This document shows, in pieces, positions 24,357 to 35,825 of a stretch of DNA of 64,000 nt (positions within the stretch are counted from its first letter, which is position 1; every line of letters starts with the position of its first letter). The translations under genes and the position numbers were made by a program. Origin of the DNA: Tragulus kanchil. Its lineage: Eukaryota; Chordata; Mammalia; Artiodactyla; Tragulidae. The stretch covers positions 168,169,979 through 168,233,978 of the forward strand of contig JAIOJX010000032.1 in assembly GCA_022376925.1 (NCBI GenBank), in the 5' to 3' direction. The notes beneath the pieces are model-generated. The model made no database searches. It worked only from the letters and a program-made list of their open reading frames with translations, and was not told the DNA's origin.

Positions 24357-24720
24357 GCAGCTCACACTGGCCTCCCTCGGATTGCGCGCCGCCGCCGCCG
24401 CCGCCGCCGCGCGCCCGTGTCCAATCCCCGCGAGAGCTGGGCCTCCTCGTCCAATCACCGTGCAGGTGCCGCCTCTGCCGGGCCCGCGCCAACCACCGCT
24501 CGGGCTGGGGCACGCCTCTAGCTCCCGCCCAATGAGCGGCGCCGCCGGCGTCTGGGCGCCCGCCTGTCCCCTCCGGTGCGGAGGCAGTTCCGGTGCACCG
24601 AGCGCGAATCGGCACCGAGAGATCCTCAGGCTCCGCCCTCCGCGACTCCCGCCGGACACCACCTGGCGCTCTCCGTCCGAACCCTACCAATCAGCTCCCG
24701 GCCTCCCGTTGCGCCGAATG
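24357..24720 (-). promoter_or_regulatory. TEDC1: TEDC1 CpG-island promoter with four CCAAT boxes
   Basis: CpG-dense sequence directly upstream of the start codon. CCAAT pentamers (plus-strand orientation) lie at 24421-24425, 24451-24455, 24529-24533 and 24687-24691. The first two are 30 bp apart, a spacing typical of NF-Y pairs in cell-cycle promoters. A (GCC)7 run at 24388-24408 lies about 30 nt upstream of the ATG and is probably in the 5' UTR. The whole block recurs 1104 bp to the right at about 25461-25824. Confidence 0.65.
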
Positions 24721-25135
24721 ACTGCTCGGCAGCCGCCGGAGGGTCCGCAGCGGCGCTCAGGGCGCCCCCTGGGGCCCGGAGGGCGGCGCTGCTAGGCGCC
24801 CGCAATCCCGGGAGCGACGCTCGGCCTCCTCGCAGCCCTCTCGGCCCAGGCCGCCGAGGGCGCCCGGACCCTGCAGCGCGCACCAGGCCGGGGACGCGGG
24901 GGCCAGCACCCAGGTATGGGGGACGTCCCTCGACTGGTCAGCCCCTCAGCGCGCGTGCAGGTGCTGGTGCCGGACAGCCGGCGACTCTCCCCCTTCAAAC
25001 GTAGGCCTCAGCCTCCCTGTCCAGTTTCCCCCCCCGAAAGCCCTGGTCAGCCTCCCTTCCCGGCCCCGCGGGCGGCGCGGCGGGCGGGGCTCGGCGGGGC
25101 CGGAGCCGCCGGGGCGGCCGGGCCGGAAGGCTTAC

Positions 25136-25460
25136 CCAGAGGCGGGGAGGCCGAAGCGCCGTCGGCCGGCAGCGGCGAGAGCACGCGGAAGAGCAACCTC
25201 CAGAGCGCGGGAGCCTGCGGGGACCCAAGAGCGGCGGTCAGTGCGCTGCCCACCTCCCTTCCCCCACCGAGGGCCCCACCGGGACCGGCCGCCCGCCCCG
25301 CCGGCCTCACCGTCTCCGGACGGTCGAACTTGGCGCGGCGGAAGGTCTCGGGGCTGGGGCCTGCGGGCAGCGACCGGCTCAACGCAGCGATGGCCTCGGG
25401 CAGAGCCCGGGCGGCCTCCGCCGGGCCCGCCCGCCGCCGCCACCGCCGCCGCCGCCCCAT
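25136..25460 (-). pseudogene. TEDC1: Second copy of TEDC1 exons 1 and 2
   Basis: Duplicate of the TEDC1 first two coding exons with intact ATG and splice signals, upstream of the copy joined to the rest of the gene. If real it would be an alternative first-exon set. It is more likely an assembly duplicate. Confidence 0.8.
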
Positions 25461-26239
25461 GCAGCTCACACTGGCCTCCCTCGGATTGCGCGCCGCCGCC
25501 GCCGCCGCCGCCGCGCGCCCGTGTCCAATCCCCGCGAGAGCTGGGCCTCCTCGTCCAATCACCGTGCAGGTGCCGCCTCTGCCGGGCCCGCGCCAACCAC
25601 CGCTCGGGCTGGGGCACGCCTCTAGCTCCCGCCCAATGAGCGGCGCCGCCGGCGTCTGGGCGCCCGCCTGTCCCCTCCGGTGCGGAGGCAGTTCCGGTGC
25701 ACCGAGCGCGAATCGGCACCGAGAGATCCTCAGGCTCCGCCCTCCGCGACTCCCGCCGGACACCACCTGGCGCTCTCCGTCCGAACCCTACCAATCAGCT
25801 CCCGGCCTCCCGTTGCGCCGAATGACTGCTCGGCAGCCGCCGGAGGGTCCGCAGCGGCGCTCAGGGCGCCCCCTGGGGCCCGGAGGGCGGCGCTGCTAGG
25901 CGCCCGCAATCCCGGGAGCGACGCTCGGCCTCCTCGCAGCCCTCTCGGCCCAGGCCGCCGAGGGCGCCCGGACCCTGCAGCGCGCACCAGGCCGGGGACG
26001 CGGGGGCCAGCACCCAGGTATGGGGGACGTCCCTCGACTGGTCAGCCCCTCAGCGCGCGTGCAGGTGCTGGTGCCGGACAGCCGGCGACTCTCCCCCTTC
26101 AAACGTAGGCCTCAGCCCCTCCCTGTCCAGTCCATCCTCTGCGCAGCCAGCCCCCTTCACCCCGTAACCTTCAACTCCACCCCACCCCTGCCTCCCTCTG
26201 TCGTGCCCCTCCAGCCTCCCCTTCCTGCCGTTGAAGAGA

Positions 26240-26860
26240 CCGTCTGCACAGCAGTCTCTGCATGGCCCCTTTGGAAAGCAGTTTGGGTTCTTTCAGAGCT
26301 GGGGTTTAAGTCGGCCGGACCACCCCACGATGCAAGTACTGGGAATCAGTGAGGACTCGGGGAGGCACGAAGGAGGGCAGACGCCAAACACTAGGCTGTG
26401 TGTTGCTCAGTCGCTAATTCACGTGCACTTCTTTGTGACCCCCTGGACTGCAGCGCACCAGGCTTCCCTGTCCTTCATGATCTCCCAGAGTTTGCTGAAA
26501 CTCCTGTTCAGTGGACGGGTGATGCCATTCCCCCCTCTCATCCCTGCTCTTTGCCTCAGGTGGCCACAACGTTGGAGCTTCAGCTAGTCCTTCCAAGGAG
26601 TCGTATTTTTCCCCTATAGGAAGTGTCCAGAAAGCAAGTGAGCAGACACAGGAGGCAGCCGGGGTGGCCTGGACAGAGGCCAGGACTGGGGAGTGGCCGC
26701 GGGTGAGCCCGAGTGCGTTTTTATGGGCGAGAATGGTCTGGTCTGCATGTGCTGATGGTGGCACAATTCTGCGAACTGGTTAGAAACCCTGGACGGTGCA
26801 TGGTTGAGTTTTATGGCTGAAATTACACCTCAATAAAGCTCTACAAAGGACAGTCGGGGA
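26240..26860. mobile_element. Bov-A-type element within possible old L1-like sequence
   Basis: 26395-26610 carries 'tgtgttgctcagtcgctaat', 'gtgatgccattcccccctct' and 'ttggagcttcagctagtcct', typical of Bov-A/BovB 3' sequence. Flanks ('tggcccctttggaaagcagt'; 'aattacacctcaataaagct') look like the 3' part of an old interspersed repeat, probably L1-type. Confidence 0.6.
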
Positions 26861-27663
26861 GGAAGAGAAAGGAGAGAACGTGCTCCCCAAACAACCCCCC
26901 TCCCCAGCCCACAGGAAATGTGGTCAAGCCTGCTCCCCCACCTTCCGCCCAGCCCTCACCTTTGTCTGACCCCGTCTTAGGCAGCCAGCTGCTCATCCCT
27001 TGTGCCCCCAGAATGGACCCCCTTCTCCAGAACTTGGCCTCTCACCCAGGCACTCCGACTCCAGGAGGCTGTTTCAGTGGGCACCCCTGGCATGGGGCAC
27101 TGCTGTCTGCCTCCTTGCCCCCGCCTTCAGCCCCCGCCGAGTCCTCGTTCAGCTGGGGCTGAGACCAGCACAGGCCTCCCGTCCAGCACTGTCTAGCCTG
27201 GGCTCAGAGGCCACCCTGCTAAAGCCCGTTGGCCATGTGCTCTGCAGCCTTCGCCCGAGGCGGCTCCCGAGCCTTTCCCTCTCCGGCCTTTGCACCTGCT
27301 GAGCCTTCTGCTCCGAGCGCCCTCCTCCCTAGGCCGAGGCCTGGCTGCACTCCTCCTGAGCCCCTCAGCTCTCTAAGCACCCTAGACGGAGCCAGGCCAC
27401 AGGGGAGGAGGCCAGGAGTCTGCTGCCTTTTCAGGGCCACCTCCCAAGAGCTCAAGGCACTTTCCTGTGCACCCACTCGCCACTCTGTGCTTGCTCTGCC
27501 CACAAGCGCTCAGTCCCTGGGGCCCTCGACACCTCCACTCCAGCTCCCCACAACACTGAGAAGCCCAGCCTCACTCGGCTCCCTCGGCTCCCTCCTCCTC
27601 AGCCCTCTGTCCCCAGAAGCACTCCAGCTCCCACCCCTTGGAATTCTATGAATCACCCAAATG

Positions 27664-27672
<9 letters not shown>

Positions 27673-27697
<25 letters not shown>

Positions 27698-27699
27698 AC
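27673..27699. repeat. (CA)n microsatellite, left copy
   Basis: About 13.5 CA units following a short CT run. The duplicate at 28751-28781 has about 15.5 units. Confidence 0.95.
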
Positions 27700-28739
27700 G
27701 TGTGATCCCACACTCCACCCTGGGGCCCTCCATGCCTGTCCAGCTCAGCCAAACCACGGGGCAGAAGCCAGATGCAAGGCTGAGATGACCCCTCTGGGCC
27801 CTTTAGATCATAGTCCTGGGACACTGACCATCTGCCAGGGGCCAAAGCAAGAGTGACCAAGTCAGGAGAACCCGGGGGACTCTGAGGGCTCAGTCTGCAG
27901 CTGCTGCCCGAACCAGCAGGAGAGTTTCCACACAGCCCCTCGCCATCGGCACCCAGCCAGTCCTCAGAGTCCCCACCAGGCAGCCGGCTGCTTGCTAGTC
28001 CCTGGGCGTGGGGCGGGAGCAGAGGAGGGGGTGGTGCCGGGGGGGATGCCGGAGGTGGGGGCTGGCCCCATCTGGTGGGGTGGGGGGAGGGAATGGAGGC
28101 AAGGGTGGCGCAGCAGGAAGTGGGCGGGCAGGCGAAGGCTCCCCACCGCAGCTGCCCCAGGCTTCTCAGAAACGGAACCAGCTCAGCGATTCACCCTGCG
28201 GCTGTTCCGGCTGACCATCCTCGTTCAGCTGGGGCTGAGACCAGCACAGGCCTCCCGTCCAGCACTGTCTAGCCTGGGCTCAGAGGCCACCCTGCTAAAG
28301 CCCGTTGGCCATGTGCTCTGCAGCCTTCGCCCGAGGCGGCTCCCGAGCCTTTCCCTCTCCGGCCTTTGCACCTGCTGAGCCTTCTGCTCCGAGCGCCCTC
28401 CTCCCTAGGCCGAGGCCTGGCTGCACTCCTCCTGAGCCCCTCAGCTCTCTAAGCACCCTAGACGGAGCCAGGCCACAGGGGAGGAGGCCAGGAGTCTGCT
28501 GCCTTTTCAGGGCCACCTCCCAAGAGCTCAAGGCACTTTCCTGTGCACCCACTCGCCACTCTGTGCTTGCTCTGCCCACAAGCGCTCAGTCCCTGGGGCC
28601 CTCGACACCTCCACTCCAGCTCCCCACAACACTGAGAAGCCCAGCCTCACTCGGCTCCCTCGGCTCCCTCCTCCTCAGCCCTCTGTCCCCAGAAGCACTC
28701 CAGCTCCCACCCCTTGGAATTCTATGAATCACCCAAATG

Positions 28740-28750
<11 letters not shown>

Positions 28751-28781
<31 letters not shown>
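28751..28781. repeat. (CA)n microsatellite, right copy
   Basis: About 15.5 CA units, two more than the otherwise matching locus at 27673-27699. The preceding CT run is also longer. Confidence 0.95.
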
Positions 28782-28784
<3 letters not shown>

Positions 28785-29510
28785 TGATCCCACACTCCAC
28801 CCTGGGGCCCTCCATGCCTGTCCAGCTCAGCCAAACCACGGGGCAGAAGCCAGATGCAAGGCTGAGATGACCCCTCTGGGCCCTTTAGATCATAGTCCTG
28901 GGACACTGACCATCTGCCAGGGGCCAAAGCAAGAGTGACCAAGTCAGGAGAACCCGGGGGACTCTGAGGGCTCAGTCTGCAGCTGCTGCCCGAACCAGCA
29001 GGAGAGTTTCCACACAGCCCCTCGCCATCGGCACCCAGCCAGTCCTCAGAGTCCCCACCAGGCAGCCGGCTGCTTGCTAGTCCCTGGGCGTGGGGCGGGA
29101 GCAGAGGAGGGGGTGGTGCCGGGGTGGATCCCGGAGGTGGGGGCTGGCCCCATCTGGTGGGGTGGGGGTAGGGAATGGAGGCAAGGGTGGCGCAGCAGGA
29201 AGTGGGGCGGGCAGGCGAAGGCTCCCCACCGCAGCTGCCCCAGGCTTCTCAGAAACGGAACCAGCTCAGCGATTCACCCTGCGGCTGTTCCGGCTGACCA
29301 TCCCGAAACGGCAGAGGAGGGCTGGGACCTCTGCGGAGCCGGGCAAGGGGCTGTCCAGGGTCGCTCCCCAGCAGGGGGCAGCAGGCAGCAAGGCTGGCTG
29401 CCACAGACGAGCGAGCGCCGGGCAAGGCCTGGCGTCGGGGCCCCCGGCCGCCGCCCCTGCACTGTTCCTCCCCTGACGCACACACGCAAGCAGGTCTTCG
29501 AGTGTCCGGG

Positions 29511-29516
29511 TTTATT
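29511..29516 (-). terminator. CRIP1: CRIP1 polyadenylation signal AATAAA
   Basis: Minus-strand AATAAA 210 nt after the CRIP1 stop codon. This gives a short 3' UTR (about 29495-29725), as expected for this small gene. Confidence 0.85.
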
Positions 29517-29725
29517 GAGGACATGGGGTCAACAAGGAAGCCCCAGACGCCTGGGGGGACGGTCTGCCATCGGCCTGGAGGGCAGCAGCCCAAGTGCAGC
29601 TGGAAGTGGGGCCTCCAAACCCTGTGCAGAGGCAAGGACAGCCGAGAGCGCGGGCCCTGTGAGTGCATCCTCAGGGCCACTGGGCCGGGCAGGGCCAGGC
29701 GCATGGGCAGGGGCGGTACCTGGGC

Positions 29726-30987
29726 TCACTTGAACGTGTGGCTCTCAGCTCCGCCACGCCCAAAGCCTGCAGAGAAGCAGTGGGCAAGTTAGAGGTGGGC
29801 AAGTTAGGGCAATTAGAGGTGTGCGGGTCTGGGGGTGCTGCCCGAGGGGAGCATACCTTTGGGTCCAAACATGGCTGCGTAGCAGGGGTGGTTGCAGTAG
29901 GGCTTGCCTTCGTGCTGCAGAGAGAGGGACCACAAGGGCCTGTGCGTCCCCACCCTCGACCACACCCCACCCCACCCCAGCCGGCTCCTGCCTCCCTCCA
30001 GGCTACCTACCTCGGCGTGCCCGCCTGAGCTCAGTGTCTTTCCACATTTCTCACACTTCAGGCAAGGCCGGTGCCAGTCCTTCCCCAAGGAGGTCACCCG
30101 CTCAGCTGCAAGGGAGGGGCAGGACCCCCAGAGCAAGGGGCACGCCCACGTGCTCACATGGCGCCTTCTCCAGACCCTCTGCTCTAGGCCTTGCCCACCA
30201 CGTGCCCTGTGGCCCAAAGGTCTCAGTGGCACCTGTGCTCTCACGGTGGGGAGGGGCACCTCCAGCCCCCAGACACCCCTGCCAAACGAGTGGAAGCGGG
30301 CACTGGTCCTCCGTGCACCCCAGAGGGCTTGGGTGGGGCCGGAGGAGGCGGCGACTGGACCTTCGGTCAGCAGAACCCTGGCGGGCTGCAGGGTGGAGCC
30401 CTCCCTCCGCCTCTGCACCGGGGATGGCAGTGGGAGGGGGACCGGGCCTTTCCACTTCCTCCCGCCTGCCCCCCGCCCCGTGGGCCCCGGGGCGCAGGGC
30501 GGGGAGGCAGCGCTCGGATCGCGCCGCCGCAGGCGCGGTTTCCGAGTCTGTTTCTACTTAGCGAGGGGAGGGATGGCCAGAGCCCCGCGTTCCTTCCTAC
30601 CCCTAAGGGGTCCCGCCCGAGAAGAGGCGAGATAGCGGGACCCAGAGACGGGGTGACCCAGAGACCGGGACCCGGGTACGCGGAGATTCTGCCACAGGAG
30701 AACCGAGTGAGACCCGGAGAGACGACGGGGCAGAGCTGGAGCACGATCAGTCCGAAGCGGGGGTCCCGCCCGGCAGACCCAGGTGGCCGCCAGCAAGGCT
30801 AGGTGTCGCCCCGAGGCGGTGCCCTAGGCCCCCCTGAGTCCCCTGCCCACCTGAGCAGCCCCGCGGGATGGGCCCGGGCCGGCTTCCGCGTGGGGCTAGG
30901 GGGGAAACCACGGCTCGAGCCGGGGAGGGCTAAGGTGGGGCGCTCACCGAAGTAGACCTCCTTGTTGCACTTGGGGCACTTGGGCAT
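29726..30987 (-). CDS. CRIP1: CRIP1, cysteine-rich intestinal protein 1 (one LIM domain), complete
   Basis: CRIP1 is a 77-residue zinc-binding LIM protein, abundant in intestine and immune cells; its molecular role is poorly settled. Coding exons: 30987-30948 (start [13 protein letters not shown]), 30105-30011, 29914-29857 and 29766-29726 (ending GGAESHTFK, stop TGA). They total 234 nt, which gives exactly the human length. LIM zinc ligands are C4, C7, H25, C28, C31, C34, C52 and C56. All junctions are GT-AG with consistent phases. The exon sizes (95 and 58 bp) match those of each LIM half of CRIP2 and the gene sits in tandem with it, so the two are products of an old duplication. No coding disruption is seen. 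Confidence 0.98.
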
Positions 30988-31125
30988 GGTGGCCGGATCG
31001 GGGTCAGGTGGGCAGGCGGGAGCAGACCGAGAGCTGAACTGGGCGGGTCGCCCCGGGACGCGTCTTTCAAGGACCCCGGGACCCCGCCCCTTTGGGACCC
31101 GCCCCTAGCGCCCCGCCCCTTGCGT
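30988..31125 (-). promoter_or_regulatory. CRIP1: CRIP1 GC-box promoter
   Basis: CpG-rich sequence immediately upstream of the CRIP1 start. At least three Sp1-type GC boxes (CCCCGCCCC and CCCGCCCC forms) lie near 31083, 31099 and 31112. There is no TATA box. The transcription start is not determined. Confidence 0.6.
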
Positions 31126-31129
31126 CCTG

Positions 31130-31392
31130 GACTTGGACCCAAAGGCCTCGGATCGGAGCCAGCAGGTCGGGAAAGGTCATCTGGTCCACCCTCGTCTTGG
31201 GGCAGGACCCGGGCCTAGCCGACGACGCAGCGCTTCTCAAGGGTGCCGGAGATCTGTGGGCCTTACCGACCGGACCCAGCTGAAGGACCTGGAGGAGGCC
31301 CGCCCCTTGCCCTGGACTCTGGGGCAGGGGGCTCCCCAGGGGGAGGAGGGAACACCCCAGTCCCAGCACCAGAAGGCCTGGGAGGTCACCTC
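31130..31392. other. Upstream flank of CRIP1
   Basis: GC-rich sequence between the CRIP1 promoter and the first intergenic duplication. No coding exon recognised. Confidence 0.5.
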
Positions 31393-33674
31393 TAAAATGC
31401 AATGCAAATAGATGCAAACAAGCGTGCCTTTGCAGGCCTTTCCCCAGATAGAGGGTTGGGGCCACCTACCAGGGAGCCTCACCCCGGCACCCCTCCTCCA
31501 CCAACTGCCCTGGCCGGCATCACGTGTGGGCCCGCCCCCAGGGGACGTCCCAGTCTCCACAGAGCCCCACCTCGGGCCACCCCTAGAAGTCCAGGGACCA
31601 CGGAACGCCCCTGGGGACTCAGAGATGGGGCATCCCCTCCCTGGGTGGGGACCGCCATCAGCTGCTGAGACAGGATTCTGCTGGGGTGTGGGGGTGTCTC
31701 TCCCGTCGGGCAGTGGGGGAGGGGTCCTTATCTCCACGGGAAGCACAAACCGGTCCAAGTCCATCCTCCTCCATCCGAGGAAAGTGGGGAGAGCCCAGAG
31801 ACACACTGGTGCCAGGCAGACTGCGGGCCCCACCCGCTCCAGGAATGGGGGGCAGCCCCGGGCGGCGCGGCGGGCTGCAGGGTCCCAGGCCACCCTGGGC
31901 TGGGCAGCCGGAGCGGCCCGCAGCTGCCGGGGAGGAAAGGCGGAAGGGAGGCTGCCGGCCCCCCGAGCCCAGGCCAAGGCAGAGGCAGGGACGGGTGCTT
32001 GAGCTCTGTGCCCTGTGGGAGCCCGCCCGGCCCGGCCCTCGTCCACTTCAGCCTCAGCGTCAGCCAGGCCCCCTCAGCTCTCTGCTGGGGAAGCCGTCCC
32101 TCTCTGCGCCCCTCTGCCTCCCTGCTCCACTGGGACCCCTCCCCTGCGGGCCGCCCTCAGAGCCTGAGCTCCTCTATCCTGTCCTCACTGACCCCTGGCC
32201 AGCGTCCTGTCTCCCCTCGACACACCCGTCTCACAAAACAACCATCTGTGGGCCTGACCAGGCCCTGTCCCCACGGCGGTGCTGGAGACCACCCTCCAAC
32301 AGGGCCCAGGGACTCCGGCTGCCCCACGCAGGCGTTCGGCCCCGACGGCACGTGGTGACCGCTCACCCTTCCCACCTGCCGTCAGTTGACCCTCTCCATC
32401 CTGGGTCTGTTGCCGGGAGGAGGGAGAGCCCGGCCACCTCCGTCTCTGCCCGGCACCGACGAGCTGCCCTCTGCCTCCACACCCAGCCCCGTGGCGCTGG
32501 GCAACCGCAGCCTCGGGGGACAGCCCCCAGCGGATAAAATGCAATGCAAATAGATGCAAACAAGCGTGCCTTTGCAGGCCTTTCCCCAGATAGAGGGTTG
32601 GGGCCACCTACCAGGGAGCCTCACCCCGGCACCCCTCCTCCACCAACTGCCCTGGCCGGCATCACGTGTGGGCCCGCCCCCAGGGGACGTCCCAGTCTCC
32701 ACAGAGCCCCACCTCGGGCCACCCCTAGAAGTCCAGGGACCACGGAACGCCCCTGGGGACTCAGAGATGGGGCATCCCCTCCCTGGGTGGGGACCGCCAT
32801 CAGCTGCTGAGACAGGATTCTGCTGGGGTGTGGGGGTGTCTCTCCCGTCGGGCAGTGGGGGAGGGGTCCTTATCTCCACGGGAAGCACAAACCGGTCCAA
32901 GTCCATCCTCCTCCATCCGAGGAAAGTGGGGAGAGCCCAGAGACACACTGGTGCCAGGCAGACTGCGGGCCCCACCCGCTCCAGGAATGGGGGGCAGCCC
33001 CGGGCGGCGCGGCGGGCTGCAGGGTCCCAGGCCACCCTGGGCTGGGCAGCCGGAGCGGCCCGCAGCTGCCGGGGAGGAAAGGCGGAAGGGAGGCTGCCGG
33101 CCCCCCGAGCCCAGGCCAAGGCAGAGGCAGGGACGGGTGCTTGAGCTCTGTGCCCTGTGGGAGCCCGCCCGGCCCGGCCCTCGTCCACTTCAGCCTCAGC
33201 GTCAGCCAGGCCCCCTCAGCTCTCTGCTGGGGAAGCCGTCCCTCTCTGCGCCCCTCTGCCTCCCTGCTCCACTGGGACCCCTCCCCTGCGGGCCGCCCTC
33301 AGAGCCTGAGCTCCTCTATCCTGTCCTCACTGACCCCTGGCCAGCGTCCTGTCTCCCCTCGACACACCCGTCTCACAAAACAACCATCTGTGGGCCTGAC
33401 CAGGCCCTGTCCCCACGGCGGTGCTGGAGACCACCCTCCAACAGGGCCCAGGGACTCCGGCTGCCCCACGCAGGCGTTCGGCCCCGACGGCACGTGGTGA
33501 CCGCTCACCCTTCCCACCTGCCGTCAGTTGACCCTCTCCATCCTGGGTCTGTTGCCGGGAGGAGGGAGAGCCCGGCCACCTCCGTCTCTGCCCGGCACCG
33601 ACGAGCTGCCCTCTGCCTCCACACCCAGCCCCGTGGCGCTGGGCAACCGCAGCCTCGGGGGACAGCACAGCGGA
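31393..33674. repeat. Tandem direct duplication, unit 1142 bp, CRIP2-CRIP1 intergenic
   Basis: 31393-32534 is repeated from 32535 to about 33674. The left copy ends in GACAGCCCCCAGCGGATAAA where the right copy continues GACAGCACAGCGGATCCC. Its last part (from 33586) is also the start of the next duplication, so about 90 bp is present three times. Confidence 0.93.
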
Positions 33675-35825
33675 TCCCGCACTCCGACAGCCGGGCCCCC
33701 CGACTCTCCAGGTGCTCCCACCTCCCTGGGACCCCCCTGTCTGAGGCCACAGGTCTGCTCCCCACTGAGGCTCTGCAAGCCCTGGGATCCTCGACACTCG
33801 AGCCCTGCCCTGGGGCCCTCAGTGCCTGGCGCCTGCCGCCCTCAGTGGGGGGGCCCTGGTGGAGCCGCATCGCCCCCTCTGCCCAGCATGGGGGGCCTCA
33901 GCATGGTTCCTGGAGCCGAGGCCGCCAGCCCGACCTCCCCACTACCCTCACCCAGCCTTTGGTGTCCCCTAGGCCTGTGCCGGATGCCGCCAGGCCAGGA
34001 ACGGGAGGGTGGGCCCAGGTCCCTCAACGCCTGGCTCCATGATCCAGAGAGAGGGGTGGGAAGGAGCGGAAACAGGAGGGCGAGGGGCCTGGGCGGAAGC
34101 AGACAGACACAGCCAGGAGCAGACATGCGGGCTGGCAGGCAGAGGCGCGGAGGGGGGGAGGGCTAAGCCGCTGGGGCAGGAGCCGGCCAGGTGGGGGGCC
34201 CGGGGCAGGACAGCCCGTGGCGCCTGTCACAGCAGACCCCGGGGTCAGGCCACATATGCTGCCCCCTTGCAGATCTCTGAGGAGGCCGCCCCACGTGGGT
34301 GTGCCGGGCAGAGGTCAGCACGGGAATGATGAGCAACAGGTAGCCTGGATGCGCACGTGTGTCCCGGAGCCTGCGGGCACACCCGTGGGGGCGCCCCCCT
34401 GGGAGGGTGCTGGCCCTTCTCAGAGCAGCTGCCTCTCCACATTCCTGTCTGCCCGCAGGCTCACGTCGGGCCCCAGGGGGGACCCCTCCCCCAAAGGGCC
34501 CCGGGCAAACCAGGGCAGGCGTCTCTTCCTGGCCTTCCCGCTGTTATTGCCGTTGCCATAGCCACACCGCAGGTGGGTGGGAGGACACCCGAGGAGCCGC
34601 GGCCACTGGGCGTTGCCCTCTGGTTGGTGCTAGCAGGGTTTTCCGGGTCTCTCTCACACACTCTCCTGGAACGCTCCCGAAGCTTCAGCCACAGCCTTGA
34701 CTGGTTGGCTCTGCCCGGCACCGACGAGCTGCCCTCTGCCTCCACACCCAGCCCCGTGGCGCTGGGCAACCGCAGCCTCGGGGGACAGCACAGCGGATCC
34801 CGCACTCCGACAGCCGGGCCCCCCGACTCTCCAGGTGCTCCCACCTCCTGGGACCCCCCTGTCTGAGGCCACAGGTCTGCTCCCCACTGAGGCTCTGCAA
34901 GCCCTGGGATCCTCGACACTCGAGCCCTGCCCTGGGGCCCTCAGTGCCTGGCGCCTGCCGCCCTCAGTGGGGGGGCCCTGGTGGAGCCGCATCGCCCCCT
35001 CTGCCCAGCATGGGGGGCCTCAGCATGGTTCCTGGAGCCGAGGCCGCCAGCCCGACCTCCCCACTACCCTCACCCAGCCTTTGGTGTCCCCTAGGCCTGT
35101 GCCGGATGCCGCCAGGCCAGGAACGGGAGGGTGGGCCCAGGTCCCTCAACGCCTGGCTCCATGATCCAGAGAGAGGGGTGGGAAGGAGCGGAAACAGGAG
35201 GGCGAGGGGCCTGGGCGGAAGCAGACAGACACAGCCAGGAGCAGACATGCGGGCTGGCAGGCAGAGGCGCGGAGGGGGGGAGGGCTAAGCCGCTGGGGCA
35301 GGAGCCGGCCAGGTGGGGGGCCCGGGGCAGGACAGCCCGTGGCGCCTGTCACAGCAGACCCCGGGGTCAGGCCACATATGCTGCCCCCTTGCAGATCTCT
35401 GAGGAGGCCGCCCCACGTGGGTGTGCCGGGCAGAGGTCAGCACGGGAATGATGAGCAACAGGTAGCCTGGATGCGCACGTGTGTCCCGGAGCCTGCGGGC
35501 ACACCCGTGGGGGCGCCCCCCTGGGAGGGTGCTGGCCCTTCTCAGAGCAGCTGCCTCTCCACATTCCTGTCTGCCCGCAGGCTCACGTCGGGCCCCAGGG
35601 GGGACCCCTCCCCAAGGCCCTGGGCAAACCAGGGCAGGCGTCTCTTCCTGGCCTTCCCGCTGTTATTGCCGTTGCCATAGCCACACCGCAGGTGGGTGGG
35701 GAGGACACCCGAGGAGCCGCGGCCACTGGGCGTTGCCCTCTGGTTGGTGCTTAGCAGGGTTTTCCGGGTCTCTCTCACACACACTCTCCCTGGAACGCTC
35801 CCGAAGCTTCAGCCACAGCCTTGAC
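33586..35825. repeat. Tandem direct duplication, unit 1123 bp, CRIP2-CRIP1 intergenic
   Basis: 33586-34708 is repeated at 34709-35825. Most differences sit in the right-hand third of the left copy: CCCCCAAAGGGCCCCGG versus CCCCAAGGCCCTGG, GTGCTAGC versus GTGCTTAGC, one CA fewer and a missing C before TGGAACG. This gradient toward the junction is what a low-quality contig end would give. Confidence 0.93.

Larger units (their letters stand above)
23958..26131. repeat. Tandem direct duplication, unit about 1.1 kb, TEDC1 promoter and exons 1-2
   Basis: 23958 to about 25030 is repeated at 25062-26131 (offset 1104), with about 30 bp of extra sequence between the copies. Both copies carry the promoter, exon 1 (24207-24356; 25311-25460) and exon 2 (24032-24110; 25136-25214) with intact splice sites. 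Only the left copy is directly continuous with exon 3. Near the inner end the left copy reads CAGCCTCCC where the right copy reads CAGCCCCTCCC. Confidence 0.95.
27142..29303. repeat. Tandem direct duplication, unit about 1.08 kb, downstream of CRIP1
   Basis: 27142-28217 is repeated at 28218-29303. Differences include a longer CA microsatellite in the right copy and several G-run changes near the inner end of the left copy (GGGGGGATGCC versus GGGTGGATCCC, GTGGGCGGG versus GTGGGGCGGG). Intergenic; no exon involved. Confidence 0.95.

Noticed and set aside
22957..24795. 612-codon plus-strand open frame
   Set aside because: Antisense to TEDC1 exons 1-4 and the promoter; no similarity of its own.
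32828..34042. 404-codon plus-strand open frame
   Set aside because: Lies in intergenic duplicated sequence; its counterpart in the left copy ends differently, and no protein family is recognisable.
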